A stretch of DNA of 19,117 nucleotides, from positions 1 to 19,117 of the forward strand of contig JAEWGS010000060.1 in NCBI GenBank assembly GCA_023388205.1. The letters are read 5' to 3'. Numbering within the stretch: position 1 is the stretch's first letter; every line of letters begins with the position of its first letter. Shown here piece by piece: positions 6,315-14,762 of this stretch. The translations under genes and the position numbers were made by a program. Source of the DNA: Bacillota bacterium. GTDB taxonomy: Bacteria; Bacillota; Clostridia; Saccharofermentanales; Fastidiosipilaceae. Below the pieces are notes generated by a model, which did no database searches, had not been told where the DNA came from, and worked only from the letters and a program-made list of their open reading frames with translations.

Positions 6315-6342
6315 GAAGCGACAAGATAGAAAGGTCGCACTC

Positions 6343-7857
6343 ATGGAAACACAAGGCAGAGAAATTTCCTTCCATAGCCAAACGCAACAAAATGCAGATC
6401 GATATCTCAACTTAAGCCAGAAGCATCCGGTCATGCGCGTGAATGCACCGACTTGGCAACTTAATGAAGAAGGAAGCCGGCTTGACCTAACCTTTCATTT
6501 TGAAATTGAAGGTTTGGCACCTTTTCATCCCAAAGCGAGTTTTTATCGTCGAGGAAATGGCGCCGCTTTTTTGAATCACGAACATTTACATCGGTATGCA
6601 GACCATTTCCAGGCGATTTTTCGTGGATTAAGCCTGGTTGAAGCTTTGAGTTACTGGAAAAGTTGTTGTCCACCTCTGATTGAATATGAGGGACCAGCTT
6701 TCACGCCCGAAGAAGAACATTTTTGGAGCAGACTCTATTATGCGGGGCTGGGGGAATTTCGCTATCGTAATGGGATTGAGGTAAGTCAATCAACCTTTTT
6801 GAAATGGCATTTTGGGGGTGATGGCGAATTGTCTTCAGATCTAAAATCATCACATCAGATCTCAGGCCTTTCTTCTTATTGCCCAACACAAACAAACGCT
6901 GTCCTTATTCCGGTAGGTGGGGGAAAAGATTCTGTCGTGACGCTTGAGCTCCTGAAAAATCAGCCATGCACACGTTATGCTTTTGTCATTAATCCATCTC
7001 AGGCGAGTTTGGATTGCATCAGAGAGACGGGGATAGAAGATGAATTTGTTCTTCAAGTGGAGCGTCATCTGGATCCTCAACTTTTTGAACTCAATCGACA
7101 AAATTACCTCAATGGTCACGTGCCAGTTTCTGCTGTGATTGCGCACTACGCTTGTCTTTCCGCCATGCTTCAGGGGATCCCGTATATTGCGTTATCCAAT
7201 GAGTCTTCTGCCGATCAAAGTTCGGTTCAGGGGACTGAGGTCAATCATCAGTGGTCCAAGTCGCTGGAGTTTGAGCATGCTTTTTCTCAACATATCAAAG
7301 CCTTTTACGCCAAAGATATTCACTACTTCAGTTTGCTCAGACCTTTTTCCGAATTAGCGATTGCTAAGCGCTTTTGCGCTTATCCCAATTATCACAGGAT
7401 CTTCCGCTCGTGTAATTTAGGATCGAAAGCTGCTGCGAATCGCTGGTGTGGACATTGCGCGAAGTGCTTGTTTGTCTACATCATGTTGCTCGCCTTTTTA
7501 GGTGAGAAAAAAAGCAGCGAGATTATTGGTCGTTCCATGCTTGAGGCGGAAGAATTGATGGACGACTTTGAACGTCTGATTGGTTTGATTGAAGTCAAAC
7601 CTTTTGAGTGCGTCGGCACACCGGAAGAAACGTGCTATGCTTTAGCGCGCTTTGAAGCGTCTCTAAGCGATAATGAGAGAAAAGAACTTTATAAAAGAGC
7701 TCCGCTTTATCGCAGATATGTAGAGGCTAAGCAGGAGGGCTGTTTGAAATTAGACGCCGTCTTCGAAAGTCAGTGTCCAGATCACATCCCAAGTCTTTTT
7801 AGACCCGCTTTGGCGGCGATGGAAGAAGATGCGAAAAACGAGCGACTCATGCGATAA
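6343..7857 (+). CDS. murL: MurL, UDP-N-acetylmuramoyl-L-alanyl-L-glutamate epimerase
   Basis: 504 residues. MurL converts the terminal L-Glu of UDP-MurNAc-L-Ala-L-Glu to D-Glu in the cytoplasm, using ATP; with MurD2 it supplies D-Glu to peptidoglycan without glutamate racemase. Supporting marks are a PP-loop-like nucleotide motif GGGKDS (192-197) in LIPVGGGKDSVVTLELLK, the conserved NESSADQSS segment, and a Cys cluster WCGHCAKC with Cys369, 372 and 375 that may bind metal. The start at 6343 (METQGREISF) has AAAGG 8 bases upstream; an upstream ATG at 6313 is inside the promoter. It is the first gene of an operon whose next gene is a MurD-type ligase, which supports the assignment strongly. The family call is from motif memory and context, not a database search. 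Confidence 0.8.
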   Translation: METQGREISFHSQTQQNADRYLNLSQKHPVMRVNAPTWQLNEEGSRLDLTFHFEIEGLAPFHPKASFYRRGNGAAFLNHEHLHRYADHFQAIFRGLSLVEALSYWKSCCPPLIEYEGPAFTPEEEHFWSRLYYAGLGEFRYRNGIEVSQSTFLKWHFGGDGELSSDLKSSHQISGLSSYCPTQTNAVLIPVGGGKDSVVTLELLKNQPCTRYAFVINPSQASLDCIRETGIEDEFVLQVERHLDPQLFELNRQNYLNGHVPVSAVIAHYACLSAMLQGIPYIALSNESSADQSSVQGTEVNHQWSKSLEFEHAFSQHIKAFYAKDIHYFSLLRPFSELAIAKRFCAYPNYHRIFRSCNLGSKAAANRWCGHCAKCLFVYIMLLAFLGEKKSSEIIGRSMLEAEELMDDFERLIGLIEVKPFECVGTPEETCYALARFEASLSDNERKELYKRAPLYRRYVEAKQEGCLKLDAVFESQCPDHIPSLFRPALAAMEEDAKNERLMR

Positions 7858-7877
7858 AAGCGATAAAAGCGACAAAA
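7851..7877. repeat. three tandem 9-base repeats at the murL/ligase junction
   Basis: GCGATAAAA at 7851 and 7860, then GCGACAAAA at 7869. The murL stop codon TAA (7855-7857) lies in the first unit, and the ribosome binding site of the next gene follows the last. If the next gene began at ATG 7829, the array would encode a short S/C-D-K repeat. Confidence 0.75.
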
Positions 7878-7885
7878 GGCATGCG

Positions 7886-10537
7886 ATGAACGTAAGCAAA
7901 AGAGAGAAATGGGCAAAAGATATGGAGCATATTCACGCCATTGAATCATTAAAAAACAAGCGCATATTGATTTTGGGCCTTGGGCGAGAAGGTCAAACAT
8001 CCGCCCAATTTCTCCTTGATCATCTCGATGAAATTAATCCCTCTGAGATTGGCTTAGCCGATCAAAAGAAAAGCGCCTTAGATGCGGACGTTTTTCAGAA
8101 GCTCAAAGCTGTCCGACCAGACACCAAAGAACACATTGTGGAAGACTTTTTACCCACGCTTTCAGCTTATGACGTGGTTTTGAAATCGCCGGGCATCGCC
8201 TTTCCGAATGAAAAAAGAGCCGCCGAAGACATGACCCAAATTTTAAGCGCAGCTCAGACAAAAATCACGGGTCAGATTGATCTGTTTTTGGAAGAATACG
8301 CCCAGCAAGTTATCGGAGTCACGGGTACCAAGGGTAAATCTACAACCACCAGTTTGGTTTATTGCCTTTTATCTCAACATCCGAACGGAGCGAAACTTTT
8401 GGGAAATATTGGCATACCGGCTTTTACTCAAATGGGGCAGTTGGGGAAACAATTCGCCGCCTTAGAACTCTCTTGCCATCAGTTGGAATTCACGCGCCAC
8501 ACACCACATATCGCGATTTTGACCAATATTTATCCTGAGCATTTAGATCACTATGCCAGCTACGAACATTATGTAAAAGCTAAGCTTCATATTGCGAAAA
8601 ATCAAGGTAGCGGTGATTTCTTCTTCCTTCGCACCGATGATGAAAAGCAACTCGAAGATTTAGCCAAATGGACCGATCAATTTAAGGACTTCAAGGCTGC
8701 ATTTGTCCTCTTTTCGATGCGCCCGGAGGCTTTTGAGGCAAATTACTTGGATCAATTTGGTCTGACGCATGAGCGTATCGAAGCCAAAGCCTGGCTTCAG
8801 CATTCAGGTGAGCTAAAAATCGAATGGCTCAGAGGTCAAGTTCATCAAGAAGCGGGGCACGCGCCCAAACCTTTGCCCTGTGAACTGGATTTTTCACAAT
8901 ACAAGCAACTCGTGGGATTGACGCAAAAGATGAATGCCTCAATGGCAGCTCTTGCAGCGATTCTCTGTGGCCTCAATGAAACACAAATCGCTCAGGGCTT
9001 AACGCAGTTTCAGCCTCTGCCGCACCGCTTTCAGTACGTCGGGCAACATGCTGGGATTGATTTTTACAATGACTCCATTGCGACGATACCTCAGGCTGTA
9101 GAGCTTGCATTGAAACATTGTGATCATCGAGAGACGCTCATTATCGGAGGTCAGGACCGGGGCATTGATTACAGCCTTTTTGAGAAAATTGTTCGCATGG
9201 ACCATTTACAGCATGTCATCGCTCTGCCTGAAGCGGGGTGGCGCGTCCTCAAAGAATTACAACTTTCACTCTCTTTGGATATATCTCAGTTTGAATTGGA
9301 AGATGCCGGTGAAGGCCATGTGACTTTGGCTCAAACCAAAGCGCCTACTCAAAATTTCAGTCAATCGATCCAAGCAGGAACGATGCTGAGCAGTTCTGAA
9401 ATGTCTCTTCGTCTTTATGCTGTAAAGGACATGAAAGACGCCGTGGCTTTAGCTTACCATTTGACGAAGAAAGGCCGAGCCTGCATCTTGAGTCCAGCAG
9501 CCCCCAGCTACAATATGTACCGAGATTTTGAAGAACGCGGCGAGCACTTTATGAGTCTCGTCAAGAGCTTGGATAACAAACGGCAACGTATTCTTTTCGT
9601 CGGAAATCCAAATGCAGGACGCAGCATGACTGAAAAGGAACTCGGGGCTATCGCTTTTTCTCTCACAGAAAAAGGTGATCTCGCAACTTTTCATTTGACG
9701 AGATACGCAGGAGAACTTTCCGATCTCATTGCTCAGCATCAGGATCAATATGATGTCTTTGTCTGCTATGGCGGAGATGGGACCGTGAGAGAAATGGGTT
9801 CTGTGATGCAAGAATTGAATTGTGACAAGCCCGTTGTTTATATTCCTGGCGGTTCAACTTGTGATTATGCGAGAAGTTTAGGGCTTTCTTTTGATCCCAG
9901 TGAAGCGGCCAGCCTGGCTTTGTCTCAAAATGCACCAACGATCCATCCGGATTTGGGCCTTTGTAATGGACAAAAGTTCATCTATGTCGCAAGTTTTGGG
10001 GCCTTTACAGAGACCAGTTGGCAGACACCCCACGAACTGAAAAAGAATCTTGGTCCCATTGCCTATTTGATCGAAGGACTCAAGCAAATCGGGCGCATCA
10101 CACCTTATCACGCTGTGATTGAAATTGACGGCGAAGCTTATGAGGGTGACTTTATCTTTGGGGCAGTGATGAATAGTCTGAGCGTCGGCGGTGTCTTGCA
10201 TCTTGATGAGCAGCTCGTACGTCTCGATGATGGACTTTTTGAAATCCTACTCGTCAAGCAACCGAGCAATCCTCTCAAAATTCCCGGCTTGATCGCCAAA
10301 CTTCTCGCAGGGGATTATCAGCACGAAGATATTTTGCTTCTCTCTGCTCAAAAGGTGCACATGCACTTTGATGAAGCCGTTTCTTTTACTTTGGATGGCG
10401 ACTTTGGTGGGATTGAGCGCAATTGGGATATTCAAATCTTGCATCGCTGTTTCCAATTGCGTATTCCTAAATGCGATACACAGGTAGAGAGTGGGAAAAA
10501 TGAAACAAATCTTTCTCAGCCCAGCGCTGAACATTAA
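7886..10537 (+). CDS. MurD2-type UDP-MurNAc-L-Ala:glutamate ligase fused to a DAGK-type lipid kinase domain
   Basis: 883 residues in two domains. Residues 1 to about 560 are a MurD-type ATP-dependent amide ligase: ILILGLGREGQTS, the P-loop GVTGTKGKST (144-153), TNIYPEHLDHYASYEHYVKAK with the Lys usually carbamylated, NDSIATIPQA (from 395), and SPAAPSYNMYRDFEERG. Canonical MurD has NDSKATN at the fourth motif; this change and the neighbour MurL suggest a MurD2-like enzyme that adds L-Glu. Residues from about 565 are a diacylglycerol/sphingosine kinase-type catalytic domain: GGDGTVRE (629-636), GGSTCDYAR (655-663, usually GTxNDFAR) and DGD (837-839, usually DGE). Start 7886 has AAAAGG 6 bases upstream; 7829 and 7922 are alternatives. 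There is no stop or frameshift between the domains, so the fusion is real if the assembly is. The lipid substrate is unknown. Confidence 0.88.
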   Translation: MNVSKREKWAKDMEHIHAIESLKNKRILILGLGREGQTSAQFLLDHLDEINPSEIGLADQKKSALDADVFQKLKAVRPDTKEHIVEDFLPTLSAYDVVLKSPGIAFPNEKRAAEDMTQILSAAQTKITGQIDLFLEEYAQQVIGVTGTKGKSTTTSLVYCLLSQHPNGAKLLGNIGIPAFTQMGQLGKQFAALELSCHQLEFTRHTPHIAILTNIYPEHLDHYASYEHYVKAKLHIAKNQGSGDFFFLRTDDEKQLEDLAKWTDQFKDFKAAFVLFSMRPEAFEANYLDQFGLTHERIEAKAWLQHSGELKIEWLRGQVHQEAGHAPKPLPCELDFSQYKQLVGLTQKMNASMAALAAILCGLNETQIAQGLTQFQPLPHRFQYVGQHAGIDFYNDSIATIPQAVELALKHCDHRETLIIGGQDRGIDYSLFEKIVRMDHLQHVIALPEAGWRVLKELQLSLSLDISQFELEDAGEGHVTLAQTKAPTQNFSQSIQAGTMLSSSEMSLRLYAVKDMKDAVALAYHLTKKGRACILSPAAPSYNMYRDFEERGEHFMSLVKSLDNKRQRILFVGNPNAGRSMTEKELGAIAFSLTEKGDLATFHLTRYAGELSDLIAQHQDQYDVFVCYGGDGTVREMGSVMQELNCDKPVVYIPGGSTCDYARSLGLSFDPSEAASLALSQNAPTIHPDLGLCNGQKFIYVASFGAFTETSWQTPHELKKNLGPIAYLIEGLKQIGRITPYHAVIEIDGEAYEGDFIFGAVMNSLSVGGVLHLDEQLVRLDDGLFEILLVKQPSNPLKIPGLIAKLLAGDYQHEDILLLSAQKVHMHFDEAVSFTLDGDFGGIERNWDIQILHRCFQLRIPKCDTQVESGKNETNLSQPSAEH

Positions 10538-12218
10538 AGTTTCTTCTTCACCTGAAGCTGAGACGCTCGCCATTCGTCAGGCCTTAGCGAAGCATCTTCG
10601 CTGCTGTGAGCATGAACTTCCTAGTTACAAGCTTTATAAGCGTTCTATCGATGCTCGGCGCGAGCTTCAAATTCATGTGGTCCTTGAGATTCAAGAAGAA
10701 AAAAGTGGACGCTTTCAAAGATGGATTCGGCGGCATTTGATCAAAGCCGCTGCGGCGCCCCCTGAATGGTTCGATTTGCTGATCCAATCTTCTAACTTTA
10801 ATAGCTCTGTTTCGGACACATCAGTTCGGCCTGTGGTTGTGGGGATGGGGCCTGCGGGTCTTTTTGCCGCCCTTTGCCTTGCCAAAGCGGGGAAGCGCCC
10901 GATCTTAGTTGAACGCGGTCGAGCGGTCGAAGATCGAATTCAAGATTTCGATCTGTTACGAACAAAGGCGATACTCGATCCAAACTCAAATGCCCAATTC
11001 GGCGAGGGAGGTGCTGGAACTTTTTCGGACGGAAAACTGACCTGCCGAAAAGGCGACGCGCTCATCGAACTTATTCTCAAAGAATTGGTCTCTCATGGGG
11101 CACCAGAAGATATTTTGTACGAGCATAAGCCGCATATTGGGAGTGATTTACTTCCGAAAATTTTGCGCAGCATTCGTCATGAACTTCTGGATCTCGGTGC
11201 AAGCATCCTTTTCTCTCATCAGTTGATTGCGCTCAAAACGAGAGACGGGCAGCAAAATTTTGCTGGAGAAAAAAATGCTTCTCCTTTCTCTCTAATGACG
11301 CCCAAACAAGTTAAGAACAAACTTGAAGGGATTTTGCTACACGACTTGCTTCGTGACCAAAAAGTCGAATTAGCTTGCGAACACCTTGTTCTCGCCATCG
11401 GTCATTCTTCTCGCGACACCGTGCGACAAATTTACAAAGACGGCGTTTGCCTTGAGGCAAAAGCTTTTGCGATGGGCTTTCGAATTGAGCATGATCAAGA
11501 ATGGATCAATCAAAAGCAGTATCGCGACCATGCGTGTTCTAGAGTCCTGGGTTCAGCGCCTTATTCTTTAACAGTGCATCCTGAAGATCGGAAAAAGGCC
11601 GTTTACAGCTTTTGCATGTGTCCTGGCGGTGAAGTTATTCTTGCATCAAGTGAACCCAATCGACTTTGCGTCAATGGTATGAGTGGTCGCAAAAGAGACA
11701 AATCGAATGCCAATGCTGCAATTTTGGTGACGGTTGATTCGAACGACTACGGTGACCGCCTTTTTTCTGGACTCGAGTTTCAAGAAAGAATTGAGGAGAA
11801 AGCCTATCACTTGGGCGGAACTCAATTTTGCGCCCCCGTCCAAAGCGCCTTGGATTTTGTGCAAGGTGAAATCACGCATGGGATTCAAGCCTGTGTTCAA
11901 CCGAGTTATCGACCTAAAGTCAAAGAAGCAGATCTGGGACAACTTTATCCCACACGCATGACAAAAGCTTTGCGCGAAGGTTTGATTTTAATGGATCAGC
12001 GCATGCCAGGGTTTTTGAATGAAAGAGCCTTGCTCACGGCCGCCGAAACAAGATCCAGTTCGCCGCTTCGCATGACAAGAGATCCTAAAACGAGAGAATC
12101 TTTGACGCTGTTAGGAGTCTATCCAGCAGGAGAAGGGGCAGGCTATTCTGGCGGCATTGTCAGCTCAGCTGTGGATGGACTCAAGTCCGCGCTCGCACTG
12201 TTGAACGTGATTTCTTGA
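10500..12218 (+). CDS. FAD-dependent oxidoreductase-like protein of the COG2509 family
   Basis: 572 residues. An N-terminal basic region (about 1-100) is followed by a dinucleotide-binding motif VVVGMGPAGLFAALCLAKAG (Gly115-Gly120), the family block NAQFGEGGAGTFSDGKLTC, and a C-terminal FAD block VYPAGEGAGYSGGIVSSAVDG. This is the layout of the widespread COG2509 flavoproteins, whose substrate has not been established to my knowledge. The gene overlaps the ligase/kinase fusion by 38 bases, so it is cotranscribed and probably translationally coupled. GTG at 10491 is an alternative start with AGG six bases upstream. The context with cell-wall and lipid kinase genes is suggestive only. No clear terminator follows at 12219-12300. 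Confidence 0.85.
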   Translation: MKQIFLSPALNIKVSSSPEAETLAIRQALAKHLRCCEHELPSYKLYKRSIDARRELQIHVVLEIQEEKSGRFQRWIRRHLIKAAAAPPEWFDLLIQSSNFNSSVSDTSVRPVVVGMGPAGLFAALCLAKAGKRPILVERGRAVEDRIQDFDLLRTKAILDPNSNAQFGEGGAGTFSDGKLTCRKGDALIELILKELVSHGAPEDILYEHKPHIGSDLLPKILRSIRHELLDLGASILFSHQLIALKTRDGQQNFAGEKNASPFSLMTPKQVKNKLEGILLHDLLRDQKVELACEHLVLAIGHSSRDTVRQIYKDGVCLEAKAFAMGFRIEHDQEWINQKQYRDHACSRVLGSAPYSLTVHPEDRKKAVYSFCMCPGGEVILASSEPNRLCVNGMSGRKRDKSNANAAILVTVDSNDYGDRLFSGLEFQERIEEKAYHLGGTQFCAPVQSALDFVQGEITHGIQACVQPSYRPKVKEADLGQLYPTRMTKALREGLILMDQRMPGFLNERALLTAAETRSSSPLRMTRDPKTRESLTLLGVYPAGEGAGYSGGIVSSAVDGLKSALALLNVIS

Positions 12219-12319
12219 GAAATGAGCATGAGAATACGTCGACTTGAGTCGTCGAACTTGATTGCCAGTCTTTGGTTCTCGCTTCGAAGTTAAAAGACTC
12301 ATGTTCGGTTTGACTAAAA

Positions 12320-12346
12320 AAGATTTGATAAAATCTTGTCAAATCT
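12320..12346. promoter_or_regulatory. nested inverted repeats upstream of the GlsB-like gene
   Basis: AGATTTGA (12321-12328) and TCAAATCT (12339-12346) are perfect inverted copies. Nested in them, AAGATTT (12320-12326) and AAATCTT (12331-12337) form a second perfect pair. The two pairs share the left arm, so alternative pairing is possible. TTGACT (12310-12315) lies just upstream, but no -10 sits at the usual spacing. Candidate operator or leader hairpin, 20 bases before the start codon region. Confidence 0.4.
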
Positions 12347-12366
12347 TAAATAAAAGGAGTCAAGAG

Positions 12367-12618
12367 ATGAATTTACTTTCTTGGTTGATTATCGGTGGTT
12401 TTGCAGGATGGATCGCGAAGAAAATCGCAGGCGGCAAAAAAGGCCTTTTGAGCAATATCATCTTGGGCATCGTGGGTTCTTATGTGGGCGGTTTCATCAT
12501 TTCTGTTTTGGCCCGAGTCGATGTCGTAGCGCGTTTTGACTGGCGCACCTTAATCACAGCGATCATTGGTTCTGTTGTGGTGCTTTCTGCCTGGAACGCT
12601 TTTTCTGGTCGCAAATAA
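12367..12618 (+). CDS. GlsB/YeaQ/YmgE family small membrane protein
   Basis: 83 residues, nearly all hydrophobic or glycine: LLSWLIIGGFAGWIAKKIAG, then GLLSNIILGIVGSYVGGFI, and a last helix ending VLSAWNAFSGRK. Two or three membrane helices with glycine-zipper spacing are typical of the transglycosylase-associated / GlsB family, which is linked to general stress responses in Gram-positive bacteria; the biochemical role is not known. The start at 12367 has AAAGGAG 7 bases upstream; the longer frame from 12262 has no ribosome binding site. It is followed by a strong terminator, so it is a short transcript or the tail of the murL operon. Confidence 0.85.
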   Translation: MNLLSWLIIGGFAGWIAKKIAGGKKGLLSNIILGIVGSYVGGFIISVLARVDVVARFDWRTLITAIIGSVVVLSAWNAFSGRK

Positions 12619-12650
12619 GTGAATCCGAAAAGATAAAAGAACAGCACATT

Positions 12651-12692
12651 AAAATCGCATCCTTTCTCCTTTGAGAAAAGATGCGATTTTTT
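12651..12692. terminator. intrinsic terminator, probably bidirectional
   Basis: An 11-base perfect stem AAAATCGCATC (12651-12661) pairs with GATGCGATTTT (12680-12690), extended inward by CTTTCTC and GAGAAAAG. TTTTTT follows on the plus strand and TTTTA on the minus. It lies between the convergent GlsB-like gene and the phosphate cotransporter gene. Confidence 0.9.
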
Positions 12693-12752
12693 GAATCTTC
12701 AAGCGATATCTCGAGAAAACGAGAGCTGCGACATCAAGGGTTTGTGAGGGGT

Positions 12753-14618
12753 TTAATGCTGATAGAGATCATGCTTTTTACCTTTGTCGCGTGAAAGCGC
12801 TGAACTTAAAGTGTCCAACTCTTCTTTTTGCTCAGGGCTCAATTCGGAAGACTTGACTTCAGGGGGTAGCTGGAATTTTTGCGCTGCGATCTGAACGCGG
12901 GCCTCGAAATTTTGTTCCTGGCGAAGCATCTTTTGATGTTGATGCGTATCAAAATCAGACTCCATCAAAGAGATAATATCCACCGCGATATTTGAGCAGT
13001 GGTCTGAAATACGTTCTACGTCTGCTAAGAAATCCATAAAGATTAAGCCAATTCCAATCGTACAACGACCAGACTGCAAGCGCTTGATGTGGCGACGATG
13101 GAGCTCTTTGTTCAGTCCATCGATGACTTGCTCCAAAGGCTCAACGTTTAAGGCTTTTTCGGCATCAAGTTGATCAAAGACTTGCCTTGTGGTCAAAAGC
13201 ACCGTCGTAGCCGCTTTTTCGTAAATTTCAAGTTCTTGAATCGCCTGTTCAGAGAACTGTAGATTCGCATCTTTTTTGGATTTAGAGAGAAATGCGATAT
13301 TGAGCGCGTGATCTGAAATGCGTTCGATATCATTGATGCCTTTGATCAAAAGGTTGAGCAAGTTACTATCTTTTTCGGAGAGATTTAGCTTGCTTAATTG
13401 GATGAGATAAGTGCCCACAGCGTCCTCATAACGATCGATTTCACCTTCGATCTCGGCAACTCGCTCAAATTTTGTCTCATCAAATTCATGCATGAGAGAA
13501 AAGGCCAGCTTCAATCCGTGTTCAGTTTCAGCGCACATACGCTTCATCACTTCGTGAGCTTGCAAAAGCGCAAAACTCGGGCGCGTCATGAATCGCGGAT
13601 CCAGGAGACGCAAGGTGGGATTTTCTTCTCCAGTTTGACCCTTTTCATCTTTGATCAAGAATTTGCTGAGCGAGACGAGTTGCTGTGAAAAGGGGAAGAG
13701 GATAATGGACGTAAAGATGTTGAATGCCGTATGGAGGAGCGCTATGCCAAAGGGCTCAGCTTGTTTTTGCATAAACGCAAAATCCAAAATACCGTGTAAC
13801 GTATAGAAGATGATCATGAAAATCACTGTACCGATAAAGTTGAAGAGCAAGTGAATGATCGATGCACGCCGCGCATTTTTAGAAGTTCCGATACTTGAAA
13901 GCAAGGCCGTGACACAAGTCCCGATATTTTGTCCCATGATGATGGGCAAAGCCGCGGAAAAGGGCATCGCACCCGATAGGGAGAGCGCTTGCAAAATACC
14001 GACCGAAGCGGAGGAGCTTTGGATGACTGCCGTGAGAACCGCACCCATGAGCAGACCTAAAATCGGATGAGAGAAAAGGGTGAAGAGGTTGATGAAGTCA
14101 GGCTCAGAAGCCAAGGGTTTCATCGCGGTCGACATCTGTCCCATACCGAACATTAGGATCGAAAAGCCGATTAAAATGCTGCCGATGTTCTTTCTTCGCT
14201 CTTTTTTGGAGCCCAAGATCATCGCGATACCGATCAGCGCCAGAACAGGGGTAAAGGTATCTGGCTTCAGCAATCGGACAAAAAAATTGTCGCTTTCAAT
14301 TCCTGTAAGCGACAAAATCCATGCTGTAATGGTGGTACCAATATTCGCACCCATGATGACGTTAACCGCCTGAGCAAGTTTCATAATGCCAGAGTTAACA
14401 AAACCAACCACCATGACTGTTGTGGCCGAAGAACTTTGGATGACGGCGGTCACGCCAATACCCAAGAGTAAGGCCATGATGCGATTTCTCGTCAATCGTT
14501 CTAAGGCAGATTCAAGCTTACCGCCTGAAGCCTTGCGAAGGGCCATACCCATGGTCTCCATTCCAAAAAGAAAGAGCGCCAGTCCGCCAATCAGTGACAA
14601 AATATTATTCAAATTCAT
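12753..14618 (-). CDS. Na/Pi cotransporter family protein with C-terminal PhoU-like domain
   Basis: 621 residues. The N-terminal half (1 to about 340) is membrane-embedded and carries the two inverted-repeat signatures of the type II sodium:phosphate family, QSSSATT (61-67) and QSSSASV (200-206), each followed by a MGANIGTT or MGQNIGTC block. The C-terminal part (about 345-560) is a helical, charged PhoU-like domain with repeated E-x-x-I-x-x-Y/R-D patterns, as in RPDHAVHPILD-free... bacterial NptA-type proteins. Likely role: sodium-coupled phosphate uptake across the cell membrane, perhaps with regulation by the PhoU part. The start at ATG 14618 follows AAAGGAA. It is divergent from the hemZ-ppx-ppk cluster, so phosphate import sits beside polyphosphate genes. 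The transported ion cannot be proven from sequence. Confidence 0.9.
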   Translation of the reverse strand: MNLNNILSLIGGLALFLFGMETMGMALRKASGGKLESALERLTRNRIMALLLGIGVTAVIQSSSATTVMVVGFVNSGIMKLAQAVNVIMGANIGTTITAWILSLTGIESDNFFVRLLKPDTFTPVLALIGIAMILGSKKERRKNIGSILIGFSILMFGMGQMSTAMKPLASEPDFINLFTLFSHPILGLLMGAVLTAVIQSSSASVGILQALSLSGAMPFSAALPIIMGQNIGTCVTALLSSIGTSKNARRASIIHLLFNFIGTVIFMIIFYTLHGILDFAFMQKQAEPFGIALLHTAFNIFTSIILFPFSQQLVSLSKFLIKDEKGQTGEENPTLRLLDPRFMTRPSFALLQAHEVMKRMCAETEHGLKLAFSLMHEFDETKFERVAEIEGEIDRYEDAVGTYLIQLSKLNLSEKDSNLLNLLIKGINDIERISDHALNIAFLSKSKKDANLQFSEQAIQELEIYEKAATTVLLTTRQVFDQLDAEKALNVEPLEQVIDGLNKELHRRHIKRLQSGRCTIGIGLIFMDFLADVERISDHCSNIAVDIISLMESDFDTHQHQKMLRQEQNFEARVQIAAQKFQLPPEVKSSELSPEQKEELDTLSSALSRDKGKKHDLYQH

Positions 14619-14692
14619 AACATTCCTTTGCTACGCGCCGGTAGCGGTGCACACGCACCCTAAATAAATCCTTTTACGGAATTAGCTTAACA

Positions 14693-14698
14693 TATAAT
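14693..14698 (+). promoter_or_regulatory. candidate -10 box for the hemZ-ppx-ppk cluster
   Basis: TATAAT in the 144-base gap between divergent genes, 65 bases before the hemZ start. The best -35 (TTTTAC at 14672-14677) is off-consensus and only 15 bases away. A small hairpin GGTGC-ACAC-GCACC (14646-14659) lies on the side of the cotransporter gene. Confidence 0.4.
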
Positions 14699-14762
14699 GA
14701 GATGTGACTGAACGCGTCAGCAGAATAAAATCTAATTTGACATTCGCGGAGGCTACAGAGTT

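Noticed and set aside
6313..6342. Upstream in-frame ATG extending MurL by ten residues
   Set aside because: The ATG lies inside the TATAAT -10 box, so it would not be in the transcript; ATG 6343 has a ribosome binding site.
12239..12251. Terminator after the COG2509 gene (CGAC-TTGA-GTCG hairpin)
   Set aside because: The stem is only 4 bases and no T-run follows.
12262..12366. Longer GlsB-like protein starting at 12262
   Set aside because: No ribosome binding site and a non-conserved N-terminus; ATG 12367 has AAAGGAG and yields the standard family length.
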